Assembly: GCF_947241705.1 (NCBI RefSeq)
Contig: NC_079271.1
Location: forward strand, 124,001 to 188,000
DNA length: 64,000 nt
Source: Saccharomyces mikatae IFO 1815
Taxonomy: Eukaryota > Ascomycota > Saccharomycetes > Saccharomycetales > Saccharomycetaceae
Reading direction: 5' to 3'
The notes beneath the pieces are model-generated. The model was not told where the DNA came from, ran no database searches, and saw only the letters and a list, made by a program, of their open reading frames with translations. The position numbers were made by a program, and so were the translations under genes. This document shows positions 20,201 through 28,390 of the stretch, one piece after another; position 1 is the stretch's first letter, and each line of letters starts with the position of its first letter.

Positions 20201-20708
20201 TATTAATCAGTTCATTGATCAGCTATTACTGATTATTTTTGAACATGAAAGATTTTTGCGTCATAGCGGAAGTGAGAGTATGCGACAGATAGTGTTCAGT
20301 TCATGCAATTGGGAAGCATGTTCAATTCTCAACTGGAAACAACCTAATTTCCCGGTTTTGTTACAAATGAAAAATTTGTCGAGAGGCTCAATTACTGGCA
20401 AGTTTATAAGTGATACTCCTAACTGTTTAAAACAATTGGCTGTCACTCCGCAAAAGATGACATATTTGAATACTGAGCCTATTGACATACATACAATGGT
20501 TCAATTTGCCATCAATAATAACTTATTGGGTGTGACCCTTCCATACGAAGTACTAAAGATCTGCCCGTCTTTGGCTAGAATTATCAAACAAAACGGATTA
20601 TTGTTAGTTGCCTCAGTTGACGAGAAAGAACAATTGCCAACTGATGGAGGTTATAGTGGGATATACTACGCTTGTGAGTTACTATTTGAGAATAATATTG
20701 ATATGTAG
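17202..20708 (+). CDS. PHO81: CDK inhibitor of the PHO pathway
   Basis: Encodes 1168 residues. Pho81 inhibits the Pho80-Pho85 kinase when phosphate is low, which frees Pho4 to activate phosphate genes. The N-terminal SPX domain (about 1-200) begins MKFGKYLEARQ and includes the lysine-rich surface KALKKLIKQL that binds inositol pyrophosphates in this family. An Asn/Asp-rich spacer follows at about 205-245. Ankyrin repeats span about 414-650 (for example RVPLHYAAELGKLEFVHSLL and WTPIFYAIRSGHSKVISELLKH). The minimal inhibitory region should lie at about 640-720. An acidic patch EEDDDEVSEDHDDGE and a degenerate glycerophosphodiesterase-like C-terminus complete it. The Asn run is much shorter than I remember in S. 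cerevisiae. Confidence 0.97.
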   Translation: MKFGKYLEARQLELAEYNSHFIDYKALKKLIKQLAIPTLKTSSDLDLHLTLDDIDESIIHQRLQENKAAFFFKLERELEKVNGYYLARESDLRIKFNILHSKYKDYKLSGKLNSNQATSFKNLYAAFRKFQKDLRNLEQYVELNKTGFSKALKKWDKRSQSHDKDFYLATVVSIQPIFTRDGPLKLNDETLHILIELNDIDNNNRGVDLQPSTFANDNDDNKSTTSIENKNYNDNNNDNIHRDYKLITSKNSENQLEHLFQETSSSLDMEMEIENWYKEILNIATVKDIQRKHALLRNFRETKIFAYLLKNSSATSHKNVFSLLKNCLTMLFLLLVASSLDDNSLHVFYTCNQDHIDLSYCDEDDQVFSRKNVFHEATSCPNKSRLFILDEALTTSRLSKETVQKLLNARDIHARVPLHYAAELGKLEFVHSLLITNLLEDIDPIDGDSKTPLVLAITNNHIDVVRDLLTIGGANASPVEKPVLDYSKNVISSTKVQFDPLNVACKFNNHDAAKLLLEIRSKQNADHAKNQSSRHLCQPLFKKNSTGLCTLHIVAKIGGDPQLIRLLINYGADPNEIDGFNKWTPIFYAIRSGHSKVISELLKHKARLDIEDDNGHSPLFYALWESHVGVLNELLQPPINASSASTTEIHMRSNTLCLNTIELTPNHDKFDLDIQDSIPDFALPPPIIPLRKYGHNFLEKKIYIKLKLKPGLESIKLTQDNGIIMSSSPGRITLSSNLPEIIPRNVILPVRPGEINSFCKDFSETNDEEDDDEVSEDHDDGEIVFQVDSIDDFSMDFEIFPSFGTRIIAKTTAMPFLFKKAATNSTATMNLPLFDTRLNNIGSLTLDYQIIFPYPGSPLKIIKYEPYWKSTGSDLLTSSKDSNFVTSSSLSGSFISVLVCALNDGTIVAAPKPYIEFKNTKILLNDLTKEQLEKVVDYDFAKIDGSFDRVSLKEYLSSKVVPLRSLLEVIPASVQLVISVCFPTDKEINTIPIKISPFLNINQFIDQLLLIIFEHERFLRHSGSESMRQIVFSSCNWEACSILNWKQPNFPVLLQMKNLSRGSITGKFISDTPNCLKQLAVTPQKMTYLNTEPIDIHTMVQFAINNNLLGVTLPYEVLKICPSLARIIKQNGLLLVASVDEKEQLPTDGGYSGIYYACELLFENNIDM

Positions 20709-20742
20709 AATTCTCTAATATTTAGTTATAATACCTTATACC

Positions 20743-21429
20743 TCATATATTATTTAGGAAGAACTTTTTAACTTGTCCATTGAGAGCAACATCTTCTGCC
20801 TTAGCGCCTTTATTATCTACGAGATCACATTCGGCTTTATACTTTTCTACCAGCAACACAGCGGCATCACCATGCCCTTCAGCCAAGGCGTGAAATAATG
20901 GGGTCCAACCTTGCGTATCCGGCCAATTAACTGGACTTTTACCTAAACCACACAACAATTCAATTAATTTCAAAGACCCAACTGATGCAGCTCTATGTAG
21001 TGGAATTTGATTAAATTTATCTTTGATTCTTACGGACGCACCATTAGTAATCAAAAATTGCGATACTTCAAACCATTTTTTACCAACTGCCAAGTGTAGG
21101 CATGTAACTCCTTGATTAGTGACCTTATTCAAATCAGGCTTGATAGGTCTATCATAAAGAGACTTCACCACATCTAAATTTCCCACTGAACAAGCAATAT
21201 GGAAAGGTGTCCACCCAGAATCATCTGAATAGTCATCCAAATTAACATTTTCCATTTTAGAAAGCAAAAAACTGGTAATCTCATGGGCTTGGAAGGAAAC
21301 TGACCAATGTAGAGGGATTCTTCCATCTTGGTCCTTCTGTAGCAACATAGAAGGTTTGGAGTGGACTAGTTCTTGCACCTTGAAAAATTCATTTTCCATG
21401 CATGCTTGATGCAAAGGATAATCCGACAT
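20743..21429 (-). CDS. NAS6: Proteasome assembly chaperone (gankyrin orthologue)
   Basis: Encodes 228 residues, the same length as S. cerevisiae Nas6. The protein is built almost wholly of about seven ankyrin repeats (PLHQACMENEFFKVQELV, PLHWSVSFQAHEITSFLL, PFHIACSVGNLDVVKSLY, CLHLAVGKKWFEVSQFLI, PLHRAASVGSLKLIELLC, PLFHALAEGHGDAAVLLV). It binds the C-terminus of Rpt3 and guides assembly of the 19S base in the cytosol and nucleus. Its stop is only 34 bp from the PHO81 stop, so the two convergent transcripts probably overlap at their 3' ends. It is divergent from PHB2. Confidence 0.96.
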   Translation of the reverse strand: MSDYPLHQACMENEFFKVQELVHSKPSMLLQKDQDGRIPLHWSVSFQAHEITSFLLSKMENVNLDDYSDDSGWTPFHIACSVGNLDVVKSLYDRPIKPDLNKVTNQGVTCLHLAVGKKWFEVSQFLITNGASVRIKDKFNQIPLHRAASVGSLKLIELLCGLGKSPVNWPDTQGWTPLFHALAEGHGDAAVLLVEKYKAECDLVDNKGAKAEDVALNGQVKKFFLNNI

Positions 21430-21894
21430 TTTTGTACGTTTCTCAGATCATTTTTTAAATAGTTACTATCATCACTACTGAAAGAGTTACTCTATCCTAT
21501 GAACCCTTTATGGAGAACCCCTCTTGGGGATTTACATCCGGGTAAGCGAAGATCTTCATTACTTCTAAAACTGTTACAAATTACATTAAACTGTACAGGA
21601 CTTGAGGTACTTCTGTACATGCTTTTTAACGTGTCAGTCCTTATAAGTGGAATATGATATCAGCGTATATATTATAATTGGTATTATTTTAACTTGCATG
21701 TGATTAGGTTATAAATCACTATTGACGACTCAAAGTGGCAATCTTTGTTTTTGGCACCAAAGGAAGTAATGGCAAAAAAGGGCAATCCTTAAATCATGTG
21801 GTAAACTCTGAGCATCTTGCAGAGTTGATATTAGTTTAGTGACCTTTAGGAATACAGTTAGTAGTCGCTAAGAACAGAGCAGTATTTGGTGTCA
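21430..21894. promoter_or_regulatory. NAS6-PHB2 divergent promoter region
   Basis: 465 bp shared by NAS6 and PHB2. A Reb1-type site (CGGGTAA, 21539-21545; CTTACCCGG on the minus strand) lies about 110 bp from the NAS6 start. I looked for the proteasome element GGTGGCAAA and found only partial matches (AGTGGCAAT near 21738 and AATGGCAAA near 21770), not an exact one. Confidence 0.5.
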
Positions 21895-22827
21895 ATGAAT
21901 AGATCACCCGGTGAGTTTCAAAGGTACGCAAAGGCGTTTCAAAAACAATTGTCGAGGGTGCAGCAGCCTGGTGGCAGAGGCAAAGTGCCTTCACCAAAAG
22001 GGGCATTTGCAGGCATTGGAGGTTTGATTTTGCTTGGAGGTGGTGCGCTGTTTATTAACAATGCGTTGTTCAATGTAGATGGTGGTCATAGGGCTATTGT
22101 TTATTCCAGGATACATGGTGTCTCCACTAAGATATTCAATGAAGGTACGCACTTCATCTTCCCTTGGCTTGATACCCCGATTGTTTATGATGTTAGAGCC
22201 AAGCCTCGTAATGTTGCTTCCCTGACAGGTACGAAAGACTTACAAATGGTGAATATAACCTGTAGAGTGCTTTCTAGACCGGATGTGGTACAATTGCCCA
22301 CCATATATAGAACTTTGGGTCAGGATTATGATGAGAGAGTTTTGCCCTCAATTGTCAACGAAGTGCTAAAGGCTGTGGTGGCCCAATTTAATGCATCACA
22401 GTTGATTACTCAGAGAGAAAAAGTCTCAAGGTTAATTCGTGAAAATTTGGTTCGCCGTGCAAGCAAATTCAACATCTTACTGGATGATGTCTCTATTACA
22501 TACATGACTTTTTCACCTGAGTTTACTAATGCCGTGGAAGCCAAACAAATTGCTCAGCAAGATGCTCAGAGAGCGGCATTTGTGGTTGATAAAGCCAGAC
22601 AAGAAAAGCAAGGTATGGTGGTAAAAGCACAAGGTGAAGCTAAATCTGCTGAACTGATTGGTGAGGCCATCAAAAAATCTAGAGACTATGTAGAACTGAA
22701 AAGATTAGATACAGCCAGAGACATTGCGAAGATCCTGGCTAGCTCTCCAAATAGAGTCATCTTGGATAATGAAGCATTGTTGTTAAATACCGTGGTGGAT
22801 GCGAGAATTGATGGGAGGAGCAATTAG
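21895..22827 (+). CDS. PHB2: Prohibitin 2, mitochondrial inner membrane
   Basis: Encodes 310 residues from the ATG at 21895, the same length as S. cerevisiae Phb2. With Phb1 it forms large rings in the inner membrane that stabilise new proteins and restrain the m-AAA protease. A hydrophobic anchor at about 36-59 (GAFAGIGGLILLGGGALFINNALF) is followed by the SPFH/PHB domain with GTHFIFPWLDTP and the conserved TLGQDYDERVLPSIVNEVLKAVVAQFNA region, then a coiled coil at about 205-270 (AKQIAQQDAQRAAFVVDKARQEKQ). The N-terminus lacks a cleavable presequence, as in the family. Very highly conserved. Divergent from NAS6. Confidence 0.97.
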   Translation: MNRSPGEFQRYAKAFQKQLSRVQQPGGRGKVPSPKGAFAGIGGLILLGGGALFINNALFNVDGGHRAIVYSRIHGVSTKIFNEGTHFIFPWLDTPIVYDVRAKPRNVASLTGTKDLQMVNITCRVLSRPDVVQLPTIYRTLGQDYDERVLPSIVNEVLKAVVAQFNASQLITQREKVSRLIRENLVRRASKFNILLDDVSITYMTFSPEFTNAVEAKQIAQQDAQRAAFVVDKARQEKQGMVVKAQGEAKSAELIGEAIKKSRDYVELKRLDTARDIAKILASSPNRVILDNEALLLNTVVDARIDGRSN

Positions 22828-23074
22828 ATAGTGGACGTTAGATATTTTTATGCATTAAAGTAATAATATCAAGATGCCACTTACTTGTTAATATAAAATA
22901 TAGGATGAAAAAATATGATACGTGAAAGCTTATATATACATATGTTTACTAAGAGTAAGGATAACTGATATTATTCGGTGTTCTTATGTACGGTTGGAAA
23001 GCGTCTATGCTAGAAGGCGTAGCATATTTAACCAGTAGACAGAGTTATGATTGTCGTCCTCATCATCGTCAGAT

Positions 23075-23488
23075 TCAAATATCAGTGTACGATTTTGGAG
23101 GTACATTTTGCTTACTCTGCGCAAAATCCAGCCTTTTGGGTTGCGATTTGGTGGCAAGTAGTTTTGACTTGTGGTCATTCAGCTTTCTGGAGCATGGTGA
23201 AAGTAAACTGTCTGACGGCGACACGAGCTTTTGCCCAAAATGCGTTGCCAGGTTTCTTCTTTGGTCTTCCGTTGCTCCCCTTTTCTGATATGGTTTCTTG
23301 AATATTCGTCCATCAAGGTAACGCCTCAGACATGGTTCTATGGTAACTGTAGCACCTAATTTCTTCTTCGAAACTTCGTCGTAAGGGTTTGCTACCTTAT
23401 CGTCTCTTGAGCAAGACATTGACGTAGTTTGCATCCCCTCAACCAATTTTGTTATTTCATCTTGAGGTACTGACCTGCGACATGTCAT
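23075..23488 (-). CDS. BNS1: Spo12-like mitotic exit regulator
   Basis: Encodes 137 residues from the ATG at 23488, the same length as I recall for S. cerevisiae Bns1. The C-terminal motif VSPSDSLLSPCSRKLNDHKSKL matches the conserved Spo12 box (SP.D.L.SPCS.KLN.HK). Bns1 can replace Spo12 when in excess. Spo12 acts in the FEAR network that helps release Cdc14 from Fob1 in the nucleolus. The rest of the protein diverges fast and looks disordered. The SPSD and SPCS serines are candidate CDK or polo target sites by analogy with Spo12. It converges on PHB2 and shares its upstream region with SMI1. Confidence 0.9.
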   Translation of the reverse strand: MTCRRSVPQDEITKLVEGMQTTSMSCSRDDKVANPYDEVSKKKLGATVTIEPCLRRYLDGRIFKKPYQKRGATEDQRRNLATHFGQKLVSPSDSLLSPCSRKLNDHKSKLLATKSQPKRLDFAQSKQNVPPKSYTDI

Positions 23489-24477
23489 TTGCAAATTTGT
23501 TTATAGCTTATCTAATTTCGCTTCCACGATAGTGCTTGATTTAATTTATTCGTAAAAGAGAGGCCAATTACAGATAAGTAGAGGGGGGAAGAACTCGTTA
23601 CCGAATTGATGAACTTACTACGATGCTTTTTTCACGTCTACTCGATATTCCCTCAAAGGAAAGAGAAACTATATAATGTTTATACATGTATTCACTTGGG
23701 AGAGTGTTCAACTCCACTGCTGCTTTTTATGATGGAACGGAATGGTTCGAACAAGCTTACAAAGGCTCCAGATCTACAGAGGATCATCGCAAAAAATGTA
23801 CACTCCACACCGAAGTATTCTCCAGCAAGGCGTAACATGCATACACATTGATTGCACGCTTTAAGTTAATCACCTACCTTTCTAGGATAGAATCTGCTAT
23901 TTACCATTTCCCATATCTGGTAACAACCCCCTTTACTTCTTGTCACCCTACAACTTCATGGACATTGAAAAAGAGACAATAAGCCCTAATGTCCTACGAC
24001 ATAGGGCATTTTCCAGAAGATTGTGTATAGGGCATCTCAAACCCTATAACAACTTAAAAAATAAAAATAAAAAAAGAAATGCAGATTTTGCAGATTGTTT
24101 TTTTTCTTTTTTATGTCAATTTTCCTGCTTCAAGATCGAAGGAATGTTTTTGCACCGCAATAAAAAGGTCGTGCTTTCTTCCTGTAGCAATTACACGTAA
24201 ATTAAGTACTTGAGCTGCTCACGCAATTTTAAAAGAAAAGCTAATTCACGGAAATTTTTGCTTCTCTCAATACAGAAATACCTACGAAGACGTCCATTGA
24301 AGAAGTAAGCCTGCTAAAAATAAAGATACAAAATTAAATCCGCTATTTTCTCTTTCGTGTTTGACCAGAATAATCAATAATCGAAAGCATAACAACAACC
24401 TAGCTATATAATCAAGATTCGAAGAATAGATAAAATAAAACTTAAAACAATATTTTGGCAGCTTCATCAAGTATAAA
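23489..24477. promoter_or_regulatory. BNS1-SMI1 divergent intergenic region
   Basis: 989 bp between divergent genes. The notable part is a group of four CCCTA/TAGGG motifs at 23982-24047, listed separately. A polypurine stretch at about 24056-24078 and T-rich tract at 24098-24115 follow. Open frames at 23606-23851 and 23940-24200 show no protein character. Confidence 0.5.
23982..24047. promoter_or_regulatory. Cluster of Tbf1-like CCCTA motifs with inverted repeat
   Basis: AGCCCTAA (23982-23989) matches the Tbf1 consensus ARCCCTAA exactly. Three further TAGGGC or ACCCTA cores occur at 24002-24007, 24028-24033 and 24041-24046. The first two form an inverted repeat, with arms 23983-23993 and 23998-24007 around a 4-base loop. 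Tbf1 binds such sites at snoRNA and some protein gene promoters and next to telomeres. The cluster is about 430-500 bp upstream of SMI1 and about the same from BNS1. Confidence 0.5.
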
Positions 24478-26040
24478 ATGGATCTATTCAAAAGAAAAGT
24501 AAAGGAATGGGTGTACTCTCTCAGTACTGACGATCATTATGCAGAGTATAACCCCGATGAAGCCCCCACATTTAACATGGGTAAACGTTTAAACAGTAAT
24601 AATGGACAAGTCAATCCTTCTCAAATGCATCTAAATAGTGTAGACGAAGAAATGAGCGTGGGATTCCAAAACGGCGTGCCATCTAATGACGATATAAACA
24701 TTGACGAATTTACCTACACAGATTCGAACGATGGTGTCTCTGAAACTCTTTTAGCTTGGAGACACATCGAGTTTTGGACGAGTGAACATAATCCAGATCT
24801 AAACGCGACTTTGAGTGACCCTTGCACCCAAAACGATATCACTCACGCAGAGGAAGATTTGGAAGTTAGCTTTCCTAACCCAGTGAAGGCTTCCTTTAAA
24901 ATCCATGATGGGCAAGAGGACTTGGAATCGATGACCGGCACTTCAGGCTTGTTTTATGGCTTTCAGCTAATGAAATTAGATCAAGTCGTGGCCATGGCGC
25001 AGGCCTGGAGAAATGTTGCAAAGAATCTTAATAAAAGATCCCAACAAGGTTTATCACATGTTACATCTACCGGCTCTTCTTCATCGATGGAAAGATTGAA
25101 TGGTAACAAATTCAAGCTTCCAAATATCCCCGATCAAAAATCTATTCCTCCAAATGCTGTACAACCAGTATATGCACATCCCGCTTGGCTTCCGTTAATA
25201 ACAGACAATGCCGGTAACCATATCGGTGTAGATTTGGCACCTGGTCCAAACGGGAAGTATGCTCAAATTATAACATTTGGTAGAGACTTTGATACGAAGT
25301 TTGTTGTCGCTGACAATTGGGGTGAATTCTTATTATCGTTTGCTAACGATTTAGAAGCTGGTAATTGGTACTTGGTAGATGACAGTGATGACTACTTCAG
25401 CGGTGATGGTGAATTGGTCTTTAGAGATAAAAAATCCAATGGACCCATACAGGATTACTTTGAAGTTTTGAAAAGAAGAACGTGGGTTAAATATCAAGAA
25501 AGTCTAAAAGCACAAAAACAAAAATCTCAATCTGAACCGTCTTCGCAACAACAGAAATCCGTTCCTGCCGTGCAAAAGGAAGCAGCAACACCAACAAATG
25601 ACCAGCCCTCTATTCTCAACGAAGAATCCATAGATGGTGAAGATATTGATGGCGTAGATGCACAGCCTGTTCAGGATCATGAATCTGTGAAAGTTGTCAA
25701 AAATAAATCTAGTGGGGTTGAAGTGGAAGCTAAAGCTACAAATACAGAGGAATCTAACCAACCAAATCATGAAGTCAGAATTGACGGTGAGGACAGTAAA
25801 CAGAATAAAGACGAAGAAAAAGCAGAAAAGGAGTCAAAGGTGGATTTGAGAGAACATGTTGAAAATGAGCATGCTGAGAAATCGAAGGAAAACGCTGATG
25901 ACATAAATAACAAAGAAGAAGAAAAAGAAGAAGAAAAAGAAAAAGAAGAAGAAGTAACCAAAGAAAGCAGAAATGAAAAAGGAAGCGATGATGCTAAAGT
26001 GGATGAAGCAAGAGAAGAATTTGAAAATATAGCCTTATGA
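24478..26040 (+). CDS. SMI1: Cell wall synthesis and stress signalling regulator
   Basis: Encodes 520 residues; also called KNR4. The protein is a hub linking the cell wall integrity pathway, calcineurin and beta-1,3-glucan synthesis, and sits at sites of bud growth. It founded the SMI1/KNR4 domain family, here at about 80-340, with the core [39 protein letters not shown] (in parts) and NWYLVDD. The C-terminal 170 residues are disordered and highly charged, ending in long Lys/Glu runs and REEFENIAL. That tail is somewhat longer than I remember in S. cerevisiae (505 residues). The core is nearly unchanged. It converges on DIE2. Confidence 0.96.
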   Translation: MDLFKRKVKEWVYSLSTDDHYAEYNPDEAPTFNMGKRLNSNNGQVNPSQMHLNSVDEEMSVGFQNGVPSNDDINIDEFTYTDSNDGVSETLLAWRHIEFWTSEHNPDLNATLSDPCTQNDITHAEEDLEVSFPNPVKASFKIHDGQEDLESMTGTSGLFYGFQLMKLDQVVAMAQAWRNVAKNLNKRSQQGLSHVTSTGSSSSMERLNGNKFKLPNIPDQKSIPPNAVQPVYAHPAWLPLITDNAGNHIGVDLAPGPNGKYAQIITFGRDFDTKFVVADNWGEFLLSFANDLEAGNWYLVDDSDDYFSGDGELVFRDKKSNGPIQDYFEVLKRRTWVKYQESLKAQKQKSQSEPSSQQQKSVPAVQKEAATPTNDQPSILNEESIDGEDIDGVDAQPVQDHESVKVVKNKSSGVEVEAKATNTEESNQPNHEVRIDGEDSKQNKDEEKAEKESKVDLREHVENEHAEKSKENADDINNKEEEKEEEKEKEEEVTKESRNEKGSDDAKVDEAREEFENIAL

Positions 26041-26439
26041 ATAATATCATAATTAACATTCAACAACAACAAAAAAAGTCTAGACAATATTTATCTCCAC
26101 TAAACCGTTATAGGTGGATTTCAACTTTAAGATGTGTATACAATAATATCATATATATATATATATATATGTATGTATATGTATATATGGCACAATTCCT
26201 TTATGTTTAATATTTTTGACAATGGTATGTGAAATCGTTGCATTATTTCTATAAAGGTTTCCCCAGAATAGGAAAACGTTGTTTTCGCATTTGGGTGGTT
26301 CAAAAGTATGAAGATAATAAAGTAAAATAATATTTACAAAACGGTTGGCCTTTCTGCCACTGAGGGATAAGAGAAAGAGGATAAATACTAGTAGTGAACA
26401 TATATATAACACCTTTTCATAGGTATAATTAGCTTCTGT
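26041..26439. other. SMI1-DIE2 convergent intergenic region
   Basis: 3' ends of two convergent genes. It includes an (AT)10 microsatellite at 26151-26170, continuing as TATG/TATA repeats to about 26188. No gene was recognised. Confidence 0.55.
26151..26170. repeat. (AT)10 microsatellite
   Basis: Ten perfect AT units, followed by imperfect GTATGTATAT units. It lies between two 3' ends and may aid 3' end formation, since TATATA is a yeast efficiency element. Length is likely to vary between strains. Confidence 0.9.
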
Positions 26440-28017
26440 TCACCATATGATTCTTTGTAAATAAAGCTCGGTAGCCCATGGGAATGAGATCTTCGTAAAA
26501 ATAACTAAAGTCACAATATTGAAGAGCATAAACCATAAAAATTCCATAAACAGTCTCTTCGTACTGCTTATAGTTATGGGGTTTTCGCCTTCCTTGGCAG
26601 GCTCTAAATTCTGTATTAAGGGTTCGCAGCTGCAGGTAATGAATATTCTCCAAAAGAAATAGGGCAATATATAATAGCGAGGCTCAAATAAGGGGGATGG
26701 AACAATAGTGATCATGGTACATATAATTAAGGCCGTCCATGATATATGTGTCAGTTGAATAGGTAAATGTACAGATTCTTTGATCGAAAGTGGAGTGATA
26801 GGATGAAAAGTGAGCTGGTTGGGTCTCATCACTTCGAGATATGTAAAAATAGAGAAATGGTAGATTGAGGTCATAAGAAAGTACTTGATTAGTCTACTAT
26901 CATTGTCAATCAATCTTCTGAAAAGATAGAACGTGTAATGTCTATTATCCGCTAACAAAAATGGATGAACTTTTGTAAAGTATCTAATTATCAGCATGAT
27001 GCTAATAAACTCAAAAAAAGTTCTTACTGGCTTCGCTTTTATTCTTATTTTGTACAACTTCAAAAAATTACGAGATATCCATATGGGCATACTGAAAACA
27101 GTGATAAATGTGAAACAATAAAATATTTGTACTATATGCAAGCCAGCTGAGTGACTTGACTTATCACCTAATGTTATGGATCTATTCCAAACCAAGTAAA
27201 TGAGAAATATAACAAAATTCATCATATAAGGTAGGACAAGGTGGGAAAAATTGTCAATTGAATGGATGAACAATTTCAAATAGTTATTAAAGGCGTGTGT
27301 ATTGAATTGCTTTTGTAAAATAGCCGGGCGTTCAACAGCAAGGACCATGATAAATCCCGTCCAAATGATATTCGTTTGTCTGAAAAGGCAGCTTACACCA
27401 GCAAAAAAAGCACTCAACCATATACTCTTTACCGGGCCAAATGGCAATGTCAACACACAATTGAGAGATTGTAATATCAAGATTGTAGACCATACATCGG
27501 TGTAAAATAAGTAATAATAGGTTGTCATTAACGGGAAGCTCATTAATGAAACGGGCCAAAACCCTAATGCATTGAAAAGAAATATTGGCCTGAGCACTAC
27601 GATGGGGAAGATTATGACTCCACCAAGTAGGTTAACCAATCTTAATATAGTCAGTGTGCTCCATGACCGAACAATGGGCTTTATACAGTAATAATTTATC
27701 AAGCCCAAAATATAGATTCCAGGAGGGGTCGTTATTTTAGGGTCCCATTGAGTCCAGCTACCTTTTAAATAGGTCAAGGTCTGACCAACATGAAACCTTT
27801 CATCTATGAATTCATAAGGTACAACCTTTGTAGTCACGTAATGGAAAGTTAAAACAAAATATAGTAGAAGTAGTGGATATATAACTACATTGCAAAAGAT
27901 ACCGCTAATTATTTCTTGTGTTAAGTTTCTCGCTATGCCTGGAGCAATCAATTGAATCGCTGGTTCTTCTTCCAATACGTCATTGTTGTCGTTATCGATG
28001 TATTCTTTTGCATCCAT
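26440..28017 (-). CDS. DIE2: Dolichyl-P-Glc alpha-1,2-glucosyltransferase
   Basis: Encodes 525 residues, as in S. cerevisiae; also called ALG10. In the ER lumen it adds the third and last glucose to the lipid-linked oligosaccharide, from dolichyl phosphate glucose, which marks the N-glycan for transfer. The chain is mostly hydrophobic with about 12 membrane spans. Conserved features seen are the luminal [18 protein letters not shown] segment after the first span, with the acidic pair expected near the active site, and [14 protein letters not shown]. It lies downstream of AMA1 on the same strand. The original gene name comes from an effect on inositol transporter expression. Confidence 0.95.
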   Translation of the reverse strand: MDAKEYIDNDNNDVLEEEPAIQLIAPGIARNLTQEIISGIFCNVVIYPLLLLYFVLTFHYVTTKVVPYEFIDERFHVGQTLTYLKGSWTQWDPKITTPPGIYILGLINYYCIKPIVRSWSTLTILRLVNLLGGVIIFPIVVLRPIFLFNALGFWPVSLMSFPLMTTYYYLFYTDVWSTILILQSLNCVLTLPFGPVKSIWLSAFFAGVSCLFRQTNIIWTGFIMVLAVERPAILQKQFNTHAFNNYLKLFIHSIDNFSHLVLPYMMNFVIFLIYLVWNRSITLGDKSSHSAGLHIVQIFYCFTFITVFSMPIWISRNFLKLYKIRIKAKPVRTFFEFISIMLIIRYFTKVHPFLLADNRHYTFYLFRRLIDNDSRLIKYFLMTSIYHFSIFTYLEVMRPNQLTFHPITPLSIKESVHLPIQLTHISWTALIICTMITIVPSPLFEPRYYILPYFFWRIFITCSCEPLIQNLEPAKEGENPITISSTKRLFMEFLWFMLFNIVTLVIFTKISFPWATELYLQRIIW

Positions 28018-28390
28018 TATTAGTTCGATGCGACTAGATTTGTACGTGCCTTGAATATAGACTACCTGAAGTTCTTTTTTTACACTGGTTACTTGTGTAT
28101 TCTTTTTTGAACATGGTCTAACGTTTTAGGATTTAGTTTTATTTTACCATCTTCATTTTCCAGGCCCTTTTGCTATTTCCAGCCGATCGGATTAGGAAAC
28201 GTCACAAATCAACCAGAAAAAAAGATGCGCTTTCGAACTTAAGATCGACATTATTGAGTGCATTATGTTATGACAGCCAAATATATATAGTTTTATTTTC
28301 TTATACATAAATATGTGTACAAAATATCTTTGGCGTTATTTTGCTGCTAGTAGTATCTCGCTTGTTTCTGAGACTCATGCCTTTTTTATG
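28018..28390. other. AMA1-DIE2 intergenic region
   Basis: Holds the AMA1 3' end and the DIE2 promoter (both minus strand). No clear TATA, UPR or inositol element was recognised. Confidence 0.5.

Noticed and set aside
21730-21785. Proteasome-associated control element for NAS6
   Set aside because: Only partial matches to GGTGGCAAA were seen, each with two mismatches.
21886-21894. Earlier start for PHB2
   Set aside because: The upstream codon is TTG, not ATG; the ATG at 21895 gives the family length of 310.
23940-24200. An 86-codon frame between BNS1 and SMI1
   Set aside because: Overlaps the Tbf1-like motif cluster and a polypurine tract; lysine and phenylalanine runs come from A- and T-rich DNA, with no protein signature.
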